Positions 21,258 through 32,282 of a DNA stretch of 64,000 bases are shown piece after piece. This DNA is from Kocuria subflava (lineage in GTDB: Bacteria > Actinomycetota > Actinomycetes > Actinomycetales > Micrococcaceae), in contig NZ_JAAVUN010000002.1 of NCBI RefSeq assembly GCF_012163155.1, forward strand, positions 62,001 to 126,000, given 5' to 3'. Position 1 is the stretch's first letter; each line of letters opens with the position of its first letter. Position numbers and translations under genes: made by a program. The notes under the pieces were generated by a model. It was not told the origin of the DNA and searched no databases. It saw only the letters and a program-made list of their open reading frames with translations.

Positions 21258-21730
21258 GCGGGGCACGGACCAAGGCCCGCACCCGGGCCGTGGAAATCCT
21301 TTTTGAAGCGGAGCAGCGCGGGGAAGATCCCGTCAACGTGCTCGAGCGGCGCCGCAAGAACTCCCAGCAGCTCTTTGGTGCCTACACCGAGGAACTGGTG
21401 CGTGGTGTTCAACTGCGTGGCCCGGAGATCGACGAGGCCATTCAGACCTGGGCCCGCGGTTGGACGCTGGAGCGCATGCCCGCGGTGGACCGCAACATCC
21501 TGCGCCTAGGTGCCTGGGAACTGTTGTTCAACGACGACGTCCCGGACACCGTTGCCGTGGATGAAGCCGTGGGATTGGCCAAGACCTTGAGCACGGATGA
21601 TTCGCCGTCGTTCATCAATGGTGTCTTGGGCCGTCTGCAAGGTGTGAAGCCCATGTTGGTGGATCTGCCGTCGGCAACCATTGACGCAGCCGCACCTGCG
21701 GCCCCTGAATCCGAGCCCCGGACCGACTGA
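21254..21730 (+). CDS. nusB: Transcription antitermination factor NusB
   Basis: All-helical RNA-binding protein of 158 residues that with NusE/S10 binds boxA in rRNA leaders. Typical opening [19 protein letters not shown] and middle [18 protein letters not shown]; the last about 20 residues are an Ala/Pro-rich extension. Overlaps efp by 4 bp, so the two are coupled. Confidence 0.95.
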   Translation: MSGARTKARTRAVEILFEAEQRGEDPVNVLERRRKNSQQLFGAYTEELVRGVQLRGPEIDEAIQTWARGWTLERMPAVDRNILRLGAWELLFNDDVPDTVAVDEAVGLAKTLSTDDSPSFINGVLGRLQGVKPMLVDLPSATIDAAAPAAPESEPRTD

Positions 21731-21765
21731 TCCGGTGTTAGGGTTCCTGCAGTAGCTTGTCCCTT

Positions 21766-21797
21766 TAAGTCCGTCCTGTGAGGCGGGGAAGGAAGGC
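21766..21797 (+). promoter_or_regulatory. PyrR-binding leader of the pyr operon
   Basis: The leader carries AAGTCCGTCC then TGTGAGGC and GGGGAAGG, which resembles the PyrR-recognised loop (AGUCC..GNGAGGCU) and can pair as a short stem. The pyrR ribosome binding site GGAAGG is part of it, so PyrR with UMP could block translation, as described for Mycobacterium, rather than act by attenuation. The motif match is seen; the mechanism is inferred. Confidence 0.65.
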
Positions 21798-21804
21798 AGC
21801 GCCT

Positions 21805-22413
21805 GTGAGTGAATATGTTGAAAATCCCACGCAAGGGGGCCCGCAGTCGGCGGGTGGTCTCTCGCGTCGGATACTCGCCGCAGCTGACATTGATCGCGCC
21901 CTGACGCGGATCGCCCACGAAATCCTGGAGTCCAACCGTGGCGCCCAGGACTTGGTGCTCCTGGGCATCCCGCGGCGCGGCTACCCGTTGGCGCAGCGGC
22001 TGGCCACCAAGCTGGCATCAATCGACTCCTTTGACCCGGCCACGTCCTTGGGGCAGTTGGACGTGACCATGTACCGGGATGACCTCCGGCGCAATCCTTC
22101 ACGGGTTCCGTGGCCCACGGTCATGCCCCAGCGCGGAATTGATGACTCGACCGTGGTTCTGGTGGATGACGTCCTGTCCTCCGGGCGCACCATTCGCGCC
22201 GCACTGGATGCCTTGACCGAGTTGGGTCGTCCCGGAGTGGTCCGGTTGGCTGTCCTGGTGGACCGTGGGCACCGGGAGCTGCCCATCCGAGCCGATTTTG
22301 TGGGCAAGAACCTGCCCACTGCAGCCCGGGAAAAGGTCAAGGTCCGCCTGACTGAGATCGACGGTTGCCCCCAGGACGCCGATGCCGTGGATGAAGTGGT
22401 GATCGTTGGATGA
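21805..22413 (+). CDS. pyrR: Pyrimidine operon regulator / uracil phosphoribosyltransferase PyrR
   Basis: UMP/PRPP-sensing RNA-binding repressor of 202 residues with a phosphoribosyltransferase fold. PRPP motif [18 protein letters not shown]; also [16 protein letters not shown] and PLxxT-like DVTMYRDD. The GTG at 21805 is preferred because GGAAGG lies 9 bases before it; an ATG at 22 bases from that GTG is in another frame. First gene of the pyrR-pyrB-pyrC-carA-carB-pyrF operon and probably controls its own leader. Confidence 0.94.
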   Translation: MSEYVENPTQGGPQSAGGLSRRILAAADIDRALTRIAHEILESNRGAQDLVLLGIPRRGYPLAQRLATKLASIDSFDPATSLGQLDVTMYRDDLRRNPSRVPWPTVMPQRGIDDSTVVLVDDVLSSGRTIRAALDALTELGRPGVVRLAVLVDRGHRELPIRADFVGKNLPTAAREKVKVRLTEIDGCPQDADAVDEVVIVG

Positions 22414-23387
22414 AGCACCTGCTCAGCACCAAGAACCTGACCCGTGATCAGGCAATCGAGATCCTGGACACGGCCGACCGCATGGCTGATGTTGGCCAGC
22501 AGTCCGTGAAGAAGTTGCCCGCACTGCGCGGACGCACGGTGGTCAACCTGTTTTTTGAAGACTCCACGCGCACCCGCATCTCCTTTGAAACAGCCGCCAA
22601 GAGGCTTTCGGCGGACGTGATCAACTTCTCCGCCAAGGGTTCTTCCGTGTCCAAGGGAGAATCCCTCAAAGACACCGCACAAACCCTGATGGCCATGGAG
22701 GCCGATGCCGTGGTGATCCGCCACGGTGCCTCCGGCGCGCCCCAGCAGTTGGCCACCACCGGGTGGATCGATGCCGCCGTGCTGAACGCCGGTGACGGCA
22801 AGCACGAGCACCCCACACAGGCCCTGCTGGATGCCATGACCTTGCGTGAGCACCGGTCCAAGCTGGCCGGTACGGCCACCACGGGCACCGGGTTGGACGG
22901 CATGCACGTGGTGATCGCGGGGGACATCCTGCACTCGCGCGTGGCACGGTCCAACATGTGGTTGTTGAACACCTTGGGGGCGCGCGTGACGTTCGTGGCC
23001 CCGCCCACCCTGCTGCCGGTGGGTGTTGAACATTGGCCGGCGCGGATCGTCTTTGACCTGGACCAGGCTCTGGCACAGAACCCGGATGCCGTGATGTTGC
23101 TGCGGGTGCAGCGCGAACGCATGCATGCGGCGTTCTTCCCTTCTGAGGCCGAGTACGCCCGTTGGTGGGGCCTCACCCCGGAGCGGCTAGCTGCACTGGA
23201 TGCGGCCGGTGCCACCACGGCGATCATGCACCCCGGTCCCATGAACCGCGGGCTGGAGATCTCCTCCGTGGCAGCGGATTCTCCCCGCTCCACGGTGCTG
23301 CGGCAGGTGGCCAACGGTGTCTCCGTGCGCATGGCGTGCCTGTACTTGTTGCTCACCGGTGACAACTCCGCCGCCCAAGTCCTGTGA
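22410..23387 (+). CDS. pyrB: Aspartate carbamoyltransferase catalytic subunit
   Basis: Joins carbamoyl phosphate and aspartate, the committed step of UMP synthesis. 325 residues; carbamoyl phosphate motif [13 protein letters not shown], then [14 protein letters not shown] and the [12 protein letters not shown] block. No regulatory subunit gene (pyrI) is nearby, as usual in actinobacteria. ATGA overlap with pyrR. Confidence 0.97.
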   Translation: MKHLLSTKNLTRDQAIEILDTADRMADVGQQSVKKLPALRGRTVVNLFFEDSTRTRISFETAAKRLSADVINFSAKGSSVSKGESLKDTAQTLMAMEADAVVIRHGASGAPQQLATTGWIDAAVLNAGDGKHEHPTQALLDAMTLREHRSKLAGTATTGTGLDGMHVVIAGDILHSRVARSNMWLLNTLGARVTFVAPPTLLPVGVEHWPARIVFDLDQALAQNPDAVMLLRVQRERMHAAFFPSEAEYARWWGLTPERLAALDAAGATTAIMHPGPMNRGLEISSVAADSPRSTVLRQVANGVSVRMACLYLLLTGDNSAAQVL

Positions 23388-23445
23388 GCATCATGGTGAG
23401 CATTACCGTTTTGACTGAGACCCACGCGAAAGGTTGGTTCCGATC

Positions 23446-24789
23446 ATGAGCCAGGATCCGCAACAGGCCACCGCCGTGGACACGGGAAGCTGGTTGGTCT
23501 GTCAGGCCAATGTTCTGGGTGAAACGGTCACTGACCTGTTGATCGTGGACGGTGTGATCACTCAGATGGGCACCGAACTCTCCGATGAGAACGCCACGGT
23601 GATTGACGCCTCTCATCAGATCGCCCTGCCAGGTCTGGTGGACATTCACACGCATCTGCGTGAACCGGGCCGAGAAGACGCTGAAACCGTGGAAACCGGT
23701 ACCCGTGCCGCCGCCAAGGGTGGCTACACCGCTGTGTTCGCGATGGCCAACTCCAACCCTGTGGCTGACACCGCCGGTGTGGTGGAGCAGGTCTGGGGGC
23801 TCGGGCGGGCGGCCGGCTGGACTCAGGTGCAGCCCATCGGGGCCGTCACGGTCGGGCTGGAGGGCAAGAACCTCTCCGAAATCGGTGCCATGGCCGAGTC
23901 CCGGGCTCAGGTGCGGGTGTTCTCGGATGACGGCAAGTGCGTCCACGACCCCCTCCTGATGCGCCGGGCCCTGGAATACGTCAAGACCTTCGACGGCGTG
24001 GTGGCTCAGCACGCGCAGGAGCCGCGCCTGACAGAAGACGCTCAGATGAACGAAGGTTCGGTCTCCGCCGACTTGGGGCTGGCCGGGTGGCCGGCCGTGG
24101 CGGAGGAATCCATCATCGCCCGGGACGTCCTGTTGGCCCAGCACGTGGGGTCCCGGGTACACATCTGCCACCTCTCCACCAAGGGTTCCGTGGAGCTGGT
24201 GCGGTGGGCCAAGCAGAGGGGGATCGATGTCACCGCCGAGGTCACGCCCCACCACTTGCTGCTCACTGACGAGCTGGTCCGCACCTTCGATCCCGTGTTC
24301 AAGGTGAATCCGCCCCTGCGTACGGACGAGGACGTGGCAGCCGTGCGAGCAGCGGTGGCCGATGGCACCATCGACGTCGTGGGCACCGATCACGCCCCGC
24401 ACCCTCGTGAGGACAAGGAGTGCGAGTGGAGCTGTGCTGCCATGGGAATGACTGGTCTGGAGACCGCGCTGTCCGTAGTGCACCACACCCTGGTGGAAAC
24501 AGGCGCCATCTCCTGGCGGGACGTTGCCCGGATCATGTCCCAGACACCCGCGCAGATCGGGCGACTGGAAGGACAGGGTCGCCCACTGGAGGTGGGGGAG
24601 CCTGCCAACATCGTGCTGTTCGACCCCGCCGCGGTCACCACCGTTGACCCTGAGAAGCACGCCAGCAAGGGACGTAACAGCCCGTACAAGGGGCTCACAC
24701 TGCCGGGCTCCGTGCGCGCCACCTTCTTCAAGGGCCACCCCGTGGTGTTGGACGGCGAACTGATGCGACCCCACCCTGCAGCACGGTGA
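23446..24789 (+). CDS. pyrC: Dihydroorotase
   Basis: Zinc amidohydrolase that cyclises carbamoyl aspartate to dihydroorotate. 447 residues, class I type. Metal ligands DIHTHLREPGRED (His68, His70) and GTDHAPHP; KVNPPLRT and TPHHLLLTD also match the family. ATG 23446 is chosen, with AAAGG 12 bases upstream; a TTG at 23434 would add four residues. It lies 58 bp after pyrB. Confidence 0.96.
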   Translation: MSQDPQQATAVDTGSWLVCQANVLGETVTDLLIVDGVITQMGTELSDENATVIDASHQIALPGLVDIHTHLREPGREDAETVETGTRAAAKGGYTAVFAMANSNPVADTAGVVEQVWGLGRAAGWTQVQPIGAVTVGLEGKNLSEIGAMAESRAQVRVFSDDGKCVHDPLLMRRALEYVKTFDGVVAQHAQEPRLTEDAQMNEGSVSADLGLAGWPAVAEESIIARDVLLAQHVGSRVHICHLSTKGSVELVRWAKQRGIDVTAEVTPHHLLLTDELVRTFDPVFKVNPPLRTDEDVAAVRAAVADGTIDVVGTDHAPHPREDKECEWSCAAMGMTGLETALSVVHHTLVETGAISWRDVARIMSQTPAQIGRLEGQGRPLEVGEPANIVLFDPAAVTTVDPEKHASKGRNSPYKGLTLPGSVRATFFKGHPVVLDGELMRPHPAAR

Positions 24790-24927
24790 GAGACCCTGAC
24801 CTGATGCACTACGCCACGGGAGAATCTGGCCTGACACGTCCAGAAATGGCCGAGTACGTGGGCAACTGGCCCGATGCCTCGAAATCTGGCCCGCCGTGGC
24901 ACATCGTGAGAACCGGAAGTAACTGTG

Positions 24928-25482
24928 ATGGATGAAAAACTGCTGACCGCCGTGCTGCTGGCCGTCTTTGTGATCGTGCTGTTCTCACTGGTGGGCCGGG
25001 CCTGGTTGCGCCGCACCCGCCAGGCCGAGGAATCGGGCTCACTGCCGGTTCTGCCCGCAGACATCGAGGACCGCGAACCAACTGCCGTGATCCCCGGCAT
25101 GTACGTGGCCACCTGCCGTCACCGGGATCACCTGCAGCGGCTGATGGCACACAACTTGGGACTACGGACCTCCGCCACCGTGTTCATCTACCCGGACGGC
25201 GTGCTCTACGACCGCGACGGCGCCGATGCCTTGTGGGTGGATGCCGCCGCCGTGGTGGACCACGGCACGACGTCGGGAATGGTGGGCAAGTTTGTGGAGC
25301 GCGACGGGATCGTGGTGGTCTCCTGGCGCTTCCACGATCAAGTGGTGGACACCGGCATGCGCACCAAAACCCGTGAAGGCAAGACCGAGTTCCTGGAAGC
25401 ACTGTCCACCCTGGTAGCTGATCAGACACAGTCAGCCTCCGCAGAATCAACCCCCGCACCGTCCACGAAGGAGACACCGTGA
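24928..25482 (+). CDS. PH-like domain membrane protein within the pyr operon
   Basis: A 184-residue protein with one N-terminal membrane helix (about residues 5-24), then a cytoplasmic PH-like beta-rich domain (about 45-165: [30 protein letters not shown]). Proteins of this kind sit between pyrC and carA in many actinobacteria; their role is unknown. GGAAG lies before the start; GTG 24925 and ATG 24928 are adjacent. The carA start overlaps its end by 4 bp, so it is expressed with the pyrimidine genes. A link to pyrimidine synthesis is only contextual. Confidence 0.75.
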   Translation: MDEKLLTAVLLAVFVIVLFSLVGRAWLRRTRQAEESGSLPVLPADIEDREPTAVIPGMYVATCRHRDHLQRLMAHNLGLRTSATVFIYPDGVLYDRDGADALWVDAAAVVDHGTTSGMVGKFVERDGIVVVSWRFHDQVVDTGMRTKTREGKTEFLEALSTLVADQTQSASAESTPAPSTKETP

Positions 25483-26660
25483 CCTCGCTGTCAACCATCC
25501 CTGCCGCTCTGGTCCTGGAGGACGGCCGGATCTTCCGCGGACACGCGTGGGGAGCCACCGGCCAGGCCCTGGGTGAGGCCGTGTTCAGCACGGGCATGAC
25601 CGGATACCAGGAGACCATCACGGATCCCTCCTATGCCGGTCAGATCGTTATTCAGACCGCACCCCACATCGGCAACACCGGGACCAACACCACCGACGAC
25701 GAATCGCGACGAATCTGGGTGGAGGGCTATGCCGTTCGGGACGCCTCACGTGTGGCCTCCAACTGGCGTAGTGAAAAGCCCCTGGACCACCTGCTGGTGG
25801 AGCAGGGAATCGTGTCGATCTGCGACATCGACACCCGCGCTGCCACCCGCCACCTGCGGGACAAGGGGGCCATGAAAGCCGGGATCTTCTCCGGTGACGC
25901 GCTCAACGGTGTGACGGATGCAGAACTGGTCAAGACGGTGGGGGAGCAACCTTCCATGGCCGGCCGCCAACTGGCGGAGACCGTCAGCGTGGATCAGACC
26001 TACGTGGTGGAACCCTCCGATCACGGCTGGGAGTCCGAACCGCGGTTCGAGGTCGTGGCTGTTGATCTGGGCATCAAAGCCATGACTCCGCAGCGGATGG
26101 CCGAGCGTGGCCTGCGAGTTCACGTGGTTCCCGCAGACACCAGTTGGGAGCAGATCCAGGAGATCAACCCGGACGGGGTGTTCATGTCCAACGGGCCCGG
26201 CGACCCGCAGACCGCGCAGCGCCAGATCCAGGTCCTGCAGGCGGTTCTACGTTCCAAGACGCCGTTCTTCGGCATCTGCTTCGGCAATCAAATGCTGGGC
26301 CGGGCCTTGGGTTTTGCCACCTACAAGTTGCCGTTCGGTCACCGTGGCATCAACCAGCCGGTCATGGACCGCCGCACGGGCCGGGTGGAAATCACCGCCC
26401 AGAACCACGGGTTCGCCGTCGACGCCCCACTGGAGGGCCCGGTCACCGCACCGGTTGCGGAGTTCGGGCGCATTGAGGTTTCCCACGTGGGTCTCAACGA
26501 CGACGTCGTGGAGGGTTTGGCATGCCTGGACATTCCCGCGTTCTCCGTCCAGTACCACCCTGAAGCGGCCGCCGGCCCGCACGATGCCGCATACCTTTTT
26601 GATCGTTTTGTGGATCTGATGCAGGATCCCGCCCAGAACCAGACGGAGGCCACGAACTGA
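25479..26660 (+). CDS. carA: Carbamoyl phosphate synthase small subunit (glutaminase)
   Basis: Hydrolyses glutamine and passes ammonia to CarB. 393 residues: N-terminal CarA domain ([36 protein letters not shown]) and C-terminal class I amidotransferase with nucleophile Cys in [12 protein letters not shown] and the His-Glu pair in [14 protein letters not shown] start overlapping the upstream gene by 4 bp; its stop shares one base with the carB ATG (TGATG). Confidence 0.97.
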   Translation: MTSLSTIPAALVLEDGRIFRGHAWGATGQALGEAVFSTGMTGYQETITDPSYAGQIVIQTAPHIGNTGTNTTDDESRRIWVEGYAVRDASRVASNWRSEKPLDHLLVEQGIVSICDIDTRAATRHLRDKGAMKAGIFSGDALNGVTDAELVKTVGEQPSMAGRQLAETVSVDQTYVVEPSDHGWESEPRFEVVAVDLGIKAMTPQRMAERGLRVHVVPADTSWEQIQEINPDGVFMSNGPGDPQTAQRQIQVLQAVLRSKTPFFGICFGNQMLGRALGFATYKLPFGHRGINQPVMDRRTGRVEITAQNHGFAVDAPLEGPVTAPVAEFGRIEVSHVGLNDDVVEGLACLDIPAFSVQYHPEAAAGPHDAAYLFDRFVDLMQDPAQNQTEATN

Positions 26661-29600
26661 TGCCGCGCAGGACAGATTTGAACAGCGTGCTGGTGATCGG
26701 CTCCGGGCCGATCGTGATCGGTCAGGCCGCAGAGTTCGACTACTCCGGAACCCAGGCGCTGCGGGTGCTCAAGGAGGAGGGCCTGCGGGTCATCCTGGTC
26801 AACTCCAACCCGGCCACCATCATGACCGACCCCGAGTTCGCCGATGCCACCTACGTGGAGCCCATCACCCCTGAGGTGGTGGAGAAGATCATCGCCAAGG
26901 AACGCCCGGATGCCGTACTGCCCACTCTGGGTGGTCAGACCGCGCTGAACACGGCGATCGCCTTGGATGCCAACGGCGTCCTGGAGAAGTACGACGTCGA
27001 ACTGATCGGGGCCAACATCGAGGCCATCAACCTGGGCGAGGACCGCGAGGCCTTCAAGGGTGTGGTGGAACGTTGTGGTGCCGAATCCGCACGATCGGAG
27101 ATCGTGCACTCCATGGACGACGCCCTGGCGGCTGCAGAGACCCTGGGCTATCCCATGGTGGTGCGCCCGTCCTTCACCATGGGTGGTCTGGGTTCGGGCA
27201 TGGCGTACAACGAGGCCGATCTGCACCGTATTGCCGGTGCCGGCCTGCAGTACTCACCCACCACGGAGGTGCTCCTGGAGGAGTCCATCCTGGGGTGGAA
27301 GGAGTACGAACTAGAGATGATGCGCGATGCCAAGGACAACGTGGTGGTGGTCTGCTCGATCGAGAACTTCGACCCCGTGGGTGTGCACACCGGCGACTCC
27401 ATCACCGTGGCGCCTGCGTTGACTCTGACCGACCGCGAGTACCAGAAGCTGCGAGACGTTGCGATCGCCGTGATCCGCGAGGTCGGCGTGGACACCGGCG
27501 GGTGCAACATCCAGTTCGCCGTGGACCCGGAGACCGGCCGTGTGGTGGTCATCGAGATGAACCCCCGGGTCTCGCGGTCCTCCGCCTTGGCCTCCAAGGC
27601 CACGGGTTTTCCGATCGCCAAGATCGCCACCAAACTGTCCCTGGGCTACACCCTGGATGAGATTCCCAATGACATCACCCAGAAGACGCCTGCCTCCTTC
27701 GAGCCCACCTTGGACTACGTGGTCGTCAAGGTCCCGCGATTCGCCTTCGAGAAGTTTCCGGCGGCTGATCCCACACTGACCACCACCATGAAGTCCGTGG
27801 GTGAGGCCATGGCCATCGGCCGCAACTTCACCGAGGCCCTGCAGAAGGCCATGCGTTCCCTGGAACAGAAGGGGTCATCCTTCACGTTCGACAAGCCCGA
27901 GGTGGCGTTGGGCCCCAACGGTATCGAGCGCCTGGTGGAGGCCACGGAAGCCACCACCACGGAGCGGATCTACGCCGTGCAGCAGGCCCTGCTCAACGGC
28001 GCCACCCCGGAGCAGATTCACGAGCGAACCAAGATCGACCCCTGGTTCCTGGACCAGATCCAGCTGCTCAACCAGGTGGCCGACGTCGTCCGAGAGGATC
28101 CCAACCTCAGCCCGGAGACCCTGCGCCTGGCCAAGCGCCACGGTTTCTCCGATGAGCAGATCGGGGCACTGACCCACGCCTCCGAGGACGTGGTGCGCGG
28201 TGTTCGCCACGCCCTGGGCGTGCGGCCGGTGTTCAAGACCGTGGACACCTGTGCTGCCGAGTTCGAGGCCTTCACCCCGTACCACTACTCCTCCTATGAC
28301 GAGGAGAACGAGGTGGCCCACCACGCCAAGCCCTCCATCATGATCCTGGGATCCGGCCCCAACCGGATCGGGCAGGGCATTGAATTCGACTACTCCTGCG
28401 TGCACGCCTCCATGGTGCTGCGCGAAGCCGGGCACGAAACCGTGATGGTCAACTGCAACCCGGAAACCGTCTCCACGGACTACGACGTCTCCACCCGCCT
28501 GTACTTTGAACCCCTGACCTTCGAGGACGTCATGGAGATCGTGGAGGTGGAGCGAGCCACCGGCGGTCTGTTGGGTGTCTACGTGCAGCTCGGCGGCCAA
28601 ACCCCGCTGAAGCTGGCCGCGCAGTTGAAGGCGGCCGGTGTTCCGATCCTGGGCACCACGCCGGAGGCGATCGACCTGGCCGAGGACCGCGGGGAGTTTG
28701 CCCGCGTCCTGCAGGAGGCCGGACTGAGGCAACCTCGCAACGGCACGGCCCACACCTTCGAGGCCGCGCAGGTCATTGCCGATGAGATCGGTTACCCGGT
28801 CCTGGTGCGCCCCTCCTACGTGCTGGGTGGACGAGGCATGGAGATCGTCTACACGGAGCAGCAGCTGCGCACCTACCTTGAGAACGCCACGGAGGTTTCG
28901 CCGTCGCGGCCTGCGCTGATCGACAAGTTCCTGGAAGACGCCATTGAGATCGACGTCGATGCCCTCTACGACGGCCGCGAGCTGTACGTGGGCGGGATCA
29001 TGGAACACATCGAGGAAGCTGGTATCCACTCCGGGGATTCGGCCTGCACCTTGCCGCCGATCACCCTGGGTCCGGATGTCCTGGACCGTGTCCGGGAAGC
29101 CACCGGTGCCATCGCCGCAGGCGTGGGGGTGCGCGGTTTGATCAACATCCAGTTCGCGCTGGCCTCGGACGTCCTCTACGTGATTGAAGCCAACCCGCGG
29201 GCTTCCCGCACCGTGCCGTTCGTCTCCAAGGCCACCGGTGTGCAGTTGGCCAAGGCCGCCGCCTTGATCGGCACCGGCAAGTCACTGCGCGACCTGCGTT
29301 CTGAGGGCTTCCTGCTTCCCGACGGCGACGGCGCCCGCCTGCCGGAGACCGCCTCCGTCGCGGTCAAGGAGGCCGTGTTGCCGTTCGCCCGGTTCCGCAC
29401 CCGCGAAGGTGCTGTGGTGGATTCACTGCTGGGTCCGGAAATGCGCTCAACCGGTGAGGTCATGGGCATCGACAAGTACTTTGACACCGCCTTCGCCAAG
29501 GCCCAGGCCGGTGCCGGGGGAGCCTTGCCCACCGAAGGCAAGATCTTTGTCTCCGTGGCCAACAAGGACAAGCGGTCTTCCGTGGTCTACGTGCGGATGT

Positions 29601-30019
29601 TCAAGGAACTTGGTTTCGAAATCGTCTCCACCGGCGGAACCGCTGAGGTGCTCAAGCGCAACGGGATCGAATCCACGGTGGTGGCCAAGATCTCGGACAG
29701 GCAACCGGATGAGCACACCATCATTGACCTGATCCAGGCCGGTGAGATCGCCCTGGTGTTCAACACGCCCTCCAGTGGGGGCGACGCCCGTGGAGACGGT
29801 TACGAGATCCGCGCGGCGGCCACCAGCGTGGGTGTGCCCATTGTGACCACGGTGGCGGAGATCGGGGCTGCCCTGCAGGCTGTGACTGCCATGCGCTCCT
29901 ACTCCTGGGACGTGACCTCCTTGCAGGATCACGCCGAGCGCCTCAACGCCGGTGTGGCCGAAGACTCGGTGGCCACTGAGTCAGCAGAGACCACTGAGCC
30001 CGAGGGCCAGCATGTCTGA
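26660..30019 (+). CDS. carB: Carbamoyl phosphate synthase large subunit
   Basis: Makes carbamoyl phosphate from bicarbonate, ammonia and two ATP for pyrimidine and arginine synthesis. 1119 residues: two tandem ATP-grasp synthetase halves ([17 protein letters not shown] near residue 14; [17 protein letters not shown] near 564) and a C-terminal MGS-like allosteric domain (about 950-1080, [15 protein letters not shown]). Coupled to carA by a TGATG junction and to pyrF by an 8-bp overlap. Confidence 0.98.
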   Translation: MPRRTDLNSVLVIGSGPIVIGQAAEFDYSGTQALRVLKEEGLRVILVNSNPATIMTDPEFADATYVEPITPEVVEKIIAKERPDAVLPTLGGQTALNTAIALDANGVLEKYDVELIGANIEAINLGEDREAFKGVVERCGAESARSEIVHSMDDALAAAETLGYPMVVRPSFTMGGLGSGMAYNEADLHRIAGAGLQYSPTTEVLLEESILGWKEYELEMMRDAKDNVVVVCSIENFDPVGVHTGDSITVAPALTLTDREYQKLRDVAIAVIREVGVDTGGCNIQFAVDPETGRVVVIEMNPRVSRSSALASKATGFPIAKIATKLSLGYTLDEIPNDITQKTPASFEPTLDYVVVKVPRFAFEKFPAADPTLTTTMKSVGEAMAIGRNFTEALQKAMRSLEQKGSSFTFDKPEVALGPNGIERLVEATEATTTERIYAVQQALLNGATPEQIHERTKIDPWFLDQIQLLNQVADVVREDPNLSPETLRLAKRHGFSDEQIGALTHASEDVVRGVRHALGVRPVFKTVDTCAAEFEAFTPYHYSSYDEENEVAHHAKPSIMILGSGPNRIGQGIEFDYSCVHASMVLREAGHETVMVNCNPETVSTDYDVSTRLYFEPLTFEDVMEIVEVERATGGLLGVYVQLGGQTPLKLAAQLKAAGVPILGTTPEAIDLAEDRGEFARVLQEAGLRQPRNGTAHTFEAAQVIADEIGYPVLVRPSYVLGGRGMEIVYTEQQLRTYLENATEVSPSRPALIDKFLEDAIEIDVDALYDGRELYVGGIMEHIEEAGIHSGDSACTLPPITLGPDVLDRVREATGAIAAGVGVRGLINIQFALASDVLYVIEANPRASRTVPFVSKATGVQLAKAAALIGTGKSLRDLRSEGFLLPDGDGARLPETASVAVKEAVLPFARFRTREGAVVDSLLGPEMRSTGEVMGIDKYFDTAFAKAQAGAGGALPTEGKIFVSVANKDKRSSVVYVRMFKELGFEIVSTGGTAEVLKRNGIESTVVAKISDRQPDEHTIIDLIQAGEIALVFNTPSSGGDARGDGYEIRAAATSVGVPIVTTVAEIGAALQAVTAMRSYSWDVTSLQDHAERLNAGVAEDSVATESAETTEPEGQHV

Positions 30020-30914
30020 GACCATCCAGGGCGCAGGCGGCCATGAACCGTATGGTGAACGGTTGGCTCGGGCCATCGGTCAGCGTGGTCCCCTGTGTGT
30101 GGGCATCGATGCCCACCCCGCCATCATGGATGCCTGGGGGCTGCCGCAAACTCCTGCTGGCTTGTTGCGACTGTCCATGACCGTGATTGAGGCCGCAGAA
30201 TCCCGGGTGTCGGCCGTAAAGCCCCAGGTTGCCTGGTATGAGGCCCATGGATCCTCCGGAATGGCTGTGTTGGAGCAGACCTTGGAAGCCGCACGTGAGG
30301 CGGGCCTTCTCAGCATTGCTGATGCCAAGCGCGGTGACATCGGTTCCACCATGGAGGCCTACGCCCAGACGTGGCTTTCGGACGGTTCGGCGCTGGCGGC
30401 TGATGCGGTGACCCTCAGTCCCTACCTGGGTGCTGGATCGCTGGCCCCTGCCTTCGAGCTGGCCGAGGCCACAGGCCGGGGAACCTACGTGTTGGCCTTG
30501 ACCTCCAACCGGGAAGGGGCCTCGGTCCAGCACGTGGGAGGCCGTGAATCGGTGGCATCTGGCGTGGTGAAAGCGGTTGAGGCGCGCAACAGCCACGCCT
30601 CACGAGCGACACGAACTGACAGTGATCAAATCGTTATAAATCCGCATGGTCTTGTGGTGGGCGCCACTGTTGGCTCCTCACCTCAGGCGGTCGGCGTGGA
30701 TCTGGCTGACTTCTCCGGCTCGGTGCTGGCACCCGGATACGGTGCGCAAGGGGCCACGGCTGAGATGCTGGGTTCTGTGTTTGGGCACGTCAGGGGCCGA
30801 GTATTGGTCAATTCCGCACGTGGCATCCTCAGGGAAGGCCCTGGCCTGGGGCAATTGCGGCGCGCCATGGATTCAGCCACACGTGAGCTGGAGCCATTCC
30901 TTGCCGTTGCATAG
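30012..30914 (+). CDS. pyrF: Orotidine 5'-phosphate decarboxylase (type 2)
   Basis: Decarboxylates OMP to UMP, the last step of the pathway. 300 residues. The catalytic block [15 protein letters not shown] is the long-form (type 2) signature; CVGIDAHP near the start and GYGAQGAT near the end also fit. ATG 30012 overlaps the carB stop by 8 bp. pyrD and pyrE, needed for the steps before, are not in the window. Confidence 0.95.
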   Translation: MSETIQGAGGHEPYGERLARAIGQRGPLCVGIDAHPAIMDAWGLPQTPAGLLRLSMTVIEAAESRVSAVKPQVAWYEAHGSSGMAVLEQTLEAAREAGLLSIADAKRGDIGSTMEAYAQTWLSDGSALAADAVTLSPYLGAGSLAPAFELAEATGRGTYVLALTSNREGASVQHVGGRESVASGVVKAVEARNSHASRATRTDSDQIVINPHGLVVGATVGSSPQAVGVDLADFSGSVLAPGYGAQGATAEMLGSVFGHVRGRVLVNSARGILREGPGLGQLRRAMDSATRELEPFLAVA

Positions 30915-31045
30915 GCGCTACTCGTGAGCAGGTTACGCAGGCGTTGAGTGCCGCCGTCGTGCGCCATTGGTGAAGACGACGACGCAATTCGACCCTCGCA
31001 TGTGCTGTGACTACGCATAAACTCGCTAGTGACAGCGGATCCATT

Positions 31046-31062
31046 CGGTTCTGGTCGAACCG
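31046..31062. promoter_or_regulatory. Palindrome CGGTTC-N5-GAACCG upstream of mihF
   Basis: Perfect 6-bp arms, 43 bp before the mihF start, in a 190-bp gap. It may be an operator or a leader hairpin. No regulator can be named. Confidence 0.3.
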
Positions 31063-31104
31063 TGGGCCCGAGATCCGCGTCAACCAGAGAGGGAGAACAC
31101 CAAC

Positions 31105-31419
31105 ATGGCATTGCGTATGTTGACTGATGACGAGCGTGCTGCTGCACGCCAGAAAGCCACGGCTGCTCGCGCGGTTCGCGCTGAAGCCAAGGCTGCACTG
31201 AAGGACCGCAAGATCACTGTGGCCAATATCCTGGAACGCGCCCAGACCGAGGAAGCCCTGAGCCGCCTCAAGGTCTCCGACCTTTTGGAATCCGCACCCG
31301 GAATCGGCAAGGTTCGCTCCGCCGCCATCATGGAGGAGATCGGCATCGCCAAGACCCGCCGTGTTCGTGGCCTGGGTGTGCACCAGCGCAAGGCGCTGAT
31401 CGAGTACCTGGATTCCTGA
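31105..31419 (+). CDS. mihF: Actinobacterial integration host factor
   Basis: A 104-residue nucleoid-associated protein of the mIHF type, unrelated in fold to enterobacterial IHF. It has a basic N-terminal helical arm and a helix-two-turn-helix/H2TH-like DNA-binding part (LESAPGIGKVRSAAIMEEIG, about residues 60-79). Gene order pyrF-mihF-gmk-rpoZ is standard for the phylum. GAGGGAG precedes the ATG. It bends and compacts DNA and is usually essential. Confidence 0.95.
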   Translation: MALRMLTDDERAAARQKATAARAVRAEAKAALKDRKITVANILERAQTEEALSRLKVSDLLESAPGIGKVRSAAIMEEIGIAKTRRVRGLGVHQRKALIEYLDS

Positions 31420-31482
31420 TCCACGTGTGGCTGTTGTGTTTCACCGGTTGTCTCCGGTGAGGCCACGGCCGTGATCTCAGCC

Positions 31483-31522
31483 ATTCGGGCGCCCACCGCA
31501 GTGACGCGGTGGGCGCCCGAAT
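31483..31522. terminator. Hairpin between mihF and gmk
   Basis: Perfect 17-bp arms (31483-31499 and 31506-31522) around AGTGAC, 63 bp after the mihF stop. There is no T-run, so it would be a T-less terminator or a processing structure. A smaller hairpin with 7-bp arms lies at 31441-31460. Confidence 0.65.
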
Positions 31523-31630
31523 CACGTGGTGGCGGTACGCTGAACCGAACGTCAAACCTGGCCGTGTAGTCCATCATTGCCGCGTATTCCATCGTCGCCA
31601 TGTATCCCGTATTTGTCGAAAGGTTCCACT

Positions 31631-32245
31631 GTGTCCGAACTTCCGCAGGCTTCTTCCGACCGGCAGGCTCCGGCAGCGCCTTCGGTCACCGTTCTTGCAG
31701 GTCCCACCGCCGTGGGCAAGGGCACCGTGTCCACGTTCGTCCGGGACCACTACCCGCAGGTCTGGTTGTCGGTTTCGGCCACCACCCGTAAGCCTCGCCC
31801 GGGCGAGGTGGAGGGCGTGCACTACTTTTTTGTCACCGATGAAGAGTTTGACCGCATGGTGGGAGCCGGAGAGATGCTCGAGTGGGCCGTGGTCCACAAC
31901 TCCTACCGGTACGGCACTCCGCGAGCCAAGGTGATGAAGGCCGTGGGGGATGGGCGCAAGGTCCTGTTGGAAATTGATCTGCAAGGTGCCCGGCAGGTGA
32001 GGGAGTCCATGCCGGAGGCCCAGTTCGTGTTTCTGGCCCCGCCCACGTGGGAGGATCTGGTGGCCCGGCTCACGGGACGTGGGACGGAGACACCAGAGGA
32101 ACAGCGCGTCCGCCTGGAAACCGCTAAGATAGAACTCGCGGCTGAATCCGAATTCGATCACACGGTGATTAATGACCGGGTTGAGGCCGCTGCGGCAGCG
32201 TTGGTTGAACTCATGGGTCTGGATCCAACTCCCAACGCGTCCTGA
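31631..32245 (+). CDS. gmk: Guanylate kinase
   Basis: Phosphorylates GMP to GDP with ATP. 204 residues; P-loop [12 protein letters not shown] near residue 23 and GMP-binding [20 protein letters not shown]. About 16 Ser/Ala/Pro-rich residues precede the fold. GTG 31631 has AAAGG 7 bases upstream. It lies next to rpoZ as in most actinobacteria. Confidence 0.96.
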   Translation: MSELPQASSDRQAPAAPSVTVLAGPTAVGKGTVSTFVRDHYPQVWLSVSATTRKPRPGEVEGVHYFFVTDEEFDRMVGAGEMLEWAVVHNSYRYGTPRAKVMKAVGDGRKVLLEIDLQGARQVRESMPEAQFVFLAPPTWEDLVARLTGRGTETPEEQRVRLETAKIELAAESEFDHTVINDRVEAAAAALVELMGLDPTPNAS

Positions 32246-32282
32246 GCCGCTCACAGACATCCACATGGTTGGGAGCAATCTT

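Noticed and set aside
19506-21266. Long minus-strand open frame across aroB and efp
   Set aside because: Antisense to two secure genes; His/Gln/Gly-rich composition typical of a shadow frame.
24790-24924. Repeated CTGGCC/TGGCCC words in the gap after pyrC
   Set aside because: Short and irregular; explained by base composition.
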